5,695 nt of DNA, taken from NCBI GenBank assembly GCA_016764415.1, contig JAESRY010000183.1:1744-7438 (forward strand). The letters run 5' to 3'. The DNA is from Cycloclasticus sp. Lineage in GTDB: Bacteria; Pseudomonadota; Gammaproteobacteria; Methylococcales; Cycloclasticaceae. Below, piece after piece: positions 4,512 to 5,695 of this stretch. Positions within the stretch are counted from its first letter, which is position 1, and each line of letters begins with the position of its first letter. The notes below the pieces were generated by a model that saw nothing but the letters and a program-made list of their open reading frames with translations, did no database searches and was not told where the DNA came from. The translations under genes were made by a program, and so were the position numbers.

Positions 4512-5695
4512 ATGGTAAAAAAGGATCACGCAAAAACCCAAATACCGGGCGCGGATTTCGATGCAGTTGTTATTGGCGCTGGTTTTGGTGGGCTTTATAT
4601 GACGCATAAATTACGTGACCAGTTGGGCATGCATGTTCAATCTTATGATAATGCATCTGATGTGGGCGGCACTTGGTATTGGAACCGCTACCCAGGTGCT
4701 TTGTCAGATACAGAAAGTTTTGTGTATTGTTTGTCTTTTGATAAAGACTTACTCCAAGAATGGAATTGGAAGAATCGCTATATCACACAACCAGAAATCA
4801 TGGAGTACTTAAATCATTTTGCTGACCGGTTCGATATAAGAAAAAGCTATCAATTTGATACCAAAGTAACGAAAGCCGTATTTAACGAAGAAACCAACCT
4901 ATGGGACGTCGAAACGGACCAAGGGGACAAAGTAACAGCGCAACATTTAGTCACTGGCCTTGGATTGCTGTCAGCAGCGAATATACCAAAATTTAAAGAT
5001 TTCAACGTATTCAAAGGAAAAACCTATCACACCGGTGCTTGGCCTCGAGACGGGGTTAATTTCACAGGCAAACGTGTCGGCGTTATCGGTACGGGTTCGA
5101 CAGGGCAACAATTTATTACTGCAGTTGCACCAGATGCCGGTCATTTAACGGTGTTTCAACGTTCTCCTCAATACTCTGTTCCGGTTAGAAACCGTCCACT
5201 TACAGAAGGGGAGCTAAATCAAATAAAAGAAACGTACGATGAAAGGTGGACCCAAGTCTTTAGTTCGGGTGTTGCCTTTGGTTTTGAAGAAAGCACCACG
5301 CCGTGTGCGGACCTGTCTGAAGAAGAAACCGATAAGGTATTTGAAGCCGCTTGGGAAAATGGTGGCGGTTTTCGTTACATGTTTGAAACATTCAGTGATA
5401 TTGCCTTGGATCCGATAGCTAATGAAAAAGCGGCCGCCTTTGTACGTAAGAAAATTGCAGAAACGGTTACAGACCCAGAAATGGCGGCCAAACTCACGCC
5501 ACATGACTTGTATGCAAAACGACCTCTATGTAATTCTGGTTATTACGAAACATTCAACCGTGACAACGTGGCGTTAGTCGATGTAAAAGCAGACCCTATT
5601 GCAGAATTCACCCCGACAGGTATTCGAACAGAAAGCGGTGCAGAACATGAGCTCGATATTCTCGTCTTTGCAACGGGGTTTGACGCCGTTGATGG
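4512..5695 (+). CDS. Type I Baeyer-Villiger monooxygenase, cyclohexanone-monooxygenase-like (3' truncated by window edge)
   Basis: An FAD- and NADPH-dependent flavoprotein that converts a ketone to an ester or lactone with O2. The 394 visible residues include the FAD Rossmann motif GAGFGG (22-27), the first BVMO signature GGTWYWNRYPGALSD (52-66), the main BVMO fingerprint FxGxxxHxxxWP (167-178, complete), the NADPH Rossmann motif GTGSTG (193-198) and ATGFDA at the right edge. Asp66 and Arg337 fall at the positions of the functional Asp57/Arg327 pair of Acinetobacter CHMO. Long stretches match that enzyme from memory, including NRYPGAL, GKRVGVIGTGSTG, LTVFQRS, GGGFR.MFETF.DIA, DLYAKRPLC and NRDNV, so it belongs to the CHMO branch rather than the more distant phenylacetone or steroid branches. 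CHMO is about 543 residues, so roughly 140-150 C-terminal residues lie outside the window. An in-frame ATG at 4503 exists, but the GGAG at 4499-4502 directly abuts it and is 9 nt from 4512, favouring 4512. Cyclic-ketone substrate is likely but not proven; the symbol chnB would be premature. Confidence 0.95.
   Translation, partial: MVKKDHAKTQIPGADFDAVVIGAGFGGLYMTHKLRDQLGMHVQSYDNASDVGGTWYWNRYPGALSDTESFVYCLSFDKDLLQEWNWKNRYITQPEIMEYLNHFADRFDIRKSYQFDTKVTKAVFNEETNLWDVETDQGDKVTAQHLVTGLGLLSAANIPKFKDFNVFKGKTYHTGAWPRDGVNFTGKRVGVIGTGSTGQQFITAVAPDAGHLTVFQRSPQYSVPVRNRPLTEGELNQIKETYDERWTQVFSSGVAFGFEESTTPCADLSEEETDKVFEAAWENGGGFRYMFETFSDIALDPIANEKAAAFVRKKIAETVTDPEMAAKLTPHDLYAKRPLCNSGYYETFNRDNVALVDVKADPIAEFTPTGIRTESGAEHELDILVFATGFDAVD

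Noticed and set aside
4615..5148. Short plus-strand open frames inside the BVMO gene (4615-4812 and 4960-5148)
   Set aside because: They are out-of-frame shadows of the BVMO, whose motifs are continuous through the region.
5408..5437. GGATCC and GCGGCCGC sites close together, resembling a cloning junction
   Set aside because: Both lie in the uninterrupted BVMO frame, which continues with conserved sequence on each side, so they are natural coincidence.
5214..5504. 96-codon minus-strand open frame opposite the BVMO
   Set aside because: Antisense shadow with no family features; the plus-strand frame here matches CHMO closely.
1..5695. CRISPR array, insertion sequence, tRNA or toxin-antitoxin pair
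   Set aside because: No regularly spaced repeats, no transposase or terminal inverted repeats, no cloverleaf and no small paired genes were seen on either strand.

Overview
The window looks like an accessory catabolic locus from a low- to mid-GC proteobacterium. A gammaproteobacterium, possibly marine, is my best guess from codon use and protein flavour, but no phylogenetic marker is present. It holds six protein genes in two divergent groups and no RNA genes, mobile elements or CRISPR.

Left half (131-2875, minus strand): a tightly packed three-gene operon. In transcription order it encodes a zinc-ribbon/OB-fold DUF35 protein, a thiolase-superfamily protein of the SCP-x type without the usual nucleophilic cysteine, and a class III (CaiB/BaiF) CoA-transferase. 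Junction gaps are 3 bp and 0 bp, each with a strong Shine-Dalgarno inside the upstream gene, so the set is almost certainly co-transcribed and translationally coupled.

Middle (2876-3121): a 246-bp AT-rich divergent control region. It contains a candidate extended -10 promoter for the minus operon with a short palindrome overlapping it, an 8-bp inverted repeat with a 13-nt spacer, and short direct repeats.

Right half (3122-5695, plus strand): a hotdog-fold thioesterase, an HSL-family alpha/beta hydrolase with an intact Ser-Asp-His triad, and a type I Baeyer-Villiger monooxygenase (BVMO) very like Acinetobacter cyclohexanone monooxygenase. The BVMO is cut off by the right edge.

Working model (inference): the BVMO inserts oxygen into a cyclic ketone to give a lactone, and the hydrolase opens the lactone to a hydroxy acid. 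The divergent CoA-transferase and thiolase-like/DUF35 pair would load an acid onto CoA and cleave a C-C bond, with the thioesterase recycling CoA or releasing acyl groups. The substrate could be a simple alicyclic ketone, a terpenoid or another ring compound. No regulator, transporter, alcohol dehydrogenase or acyl-CoA dehydrogenase is visible, so the locus probably extends beyond both edges.
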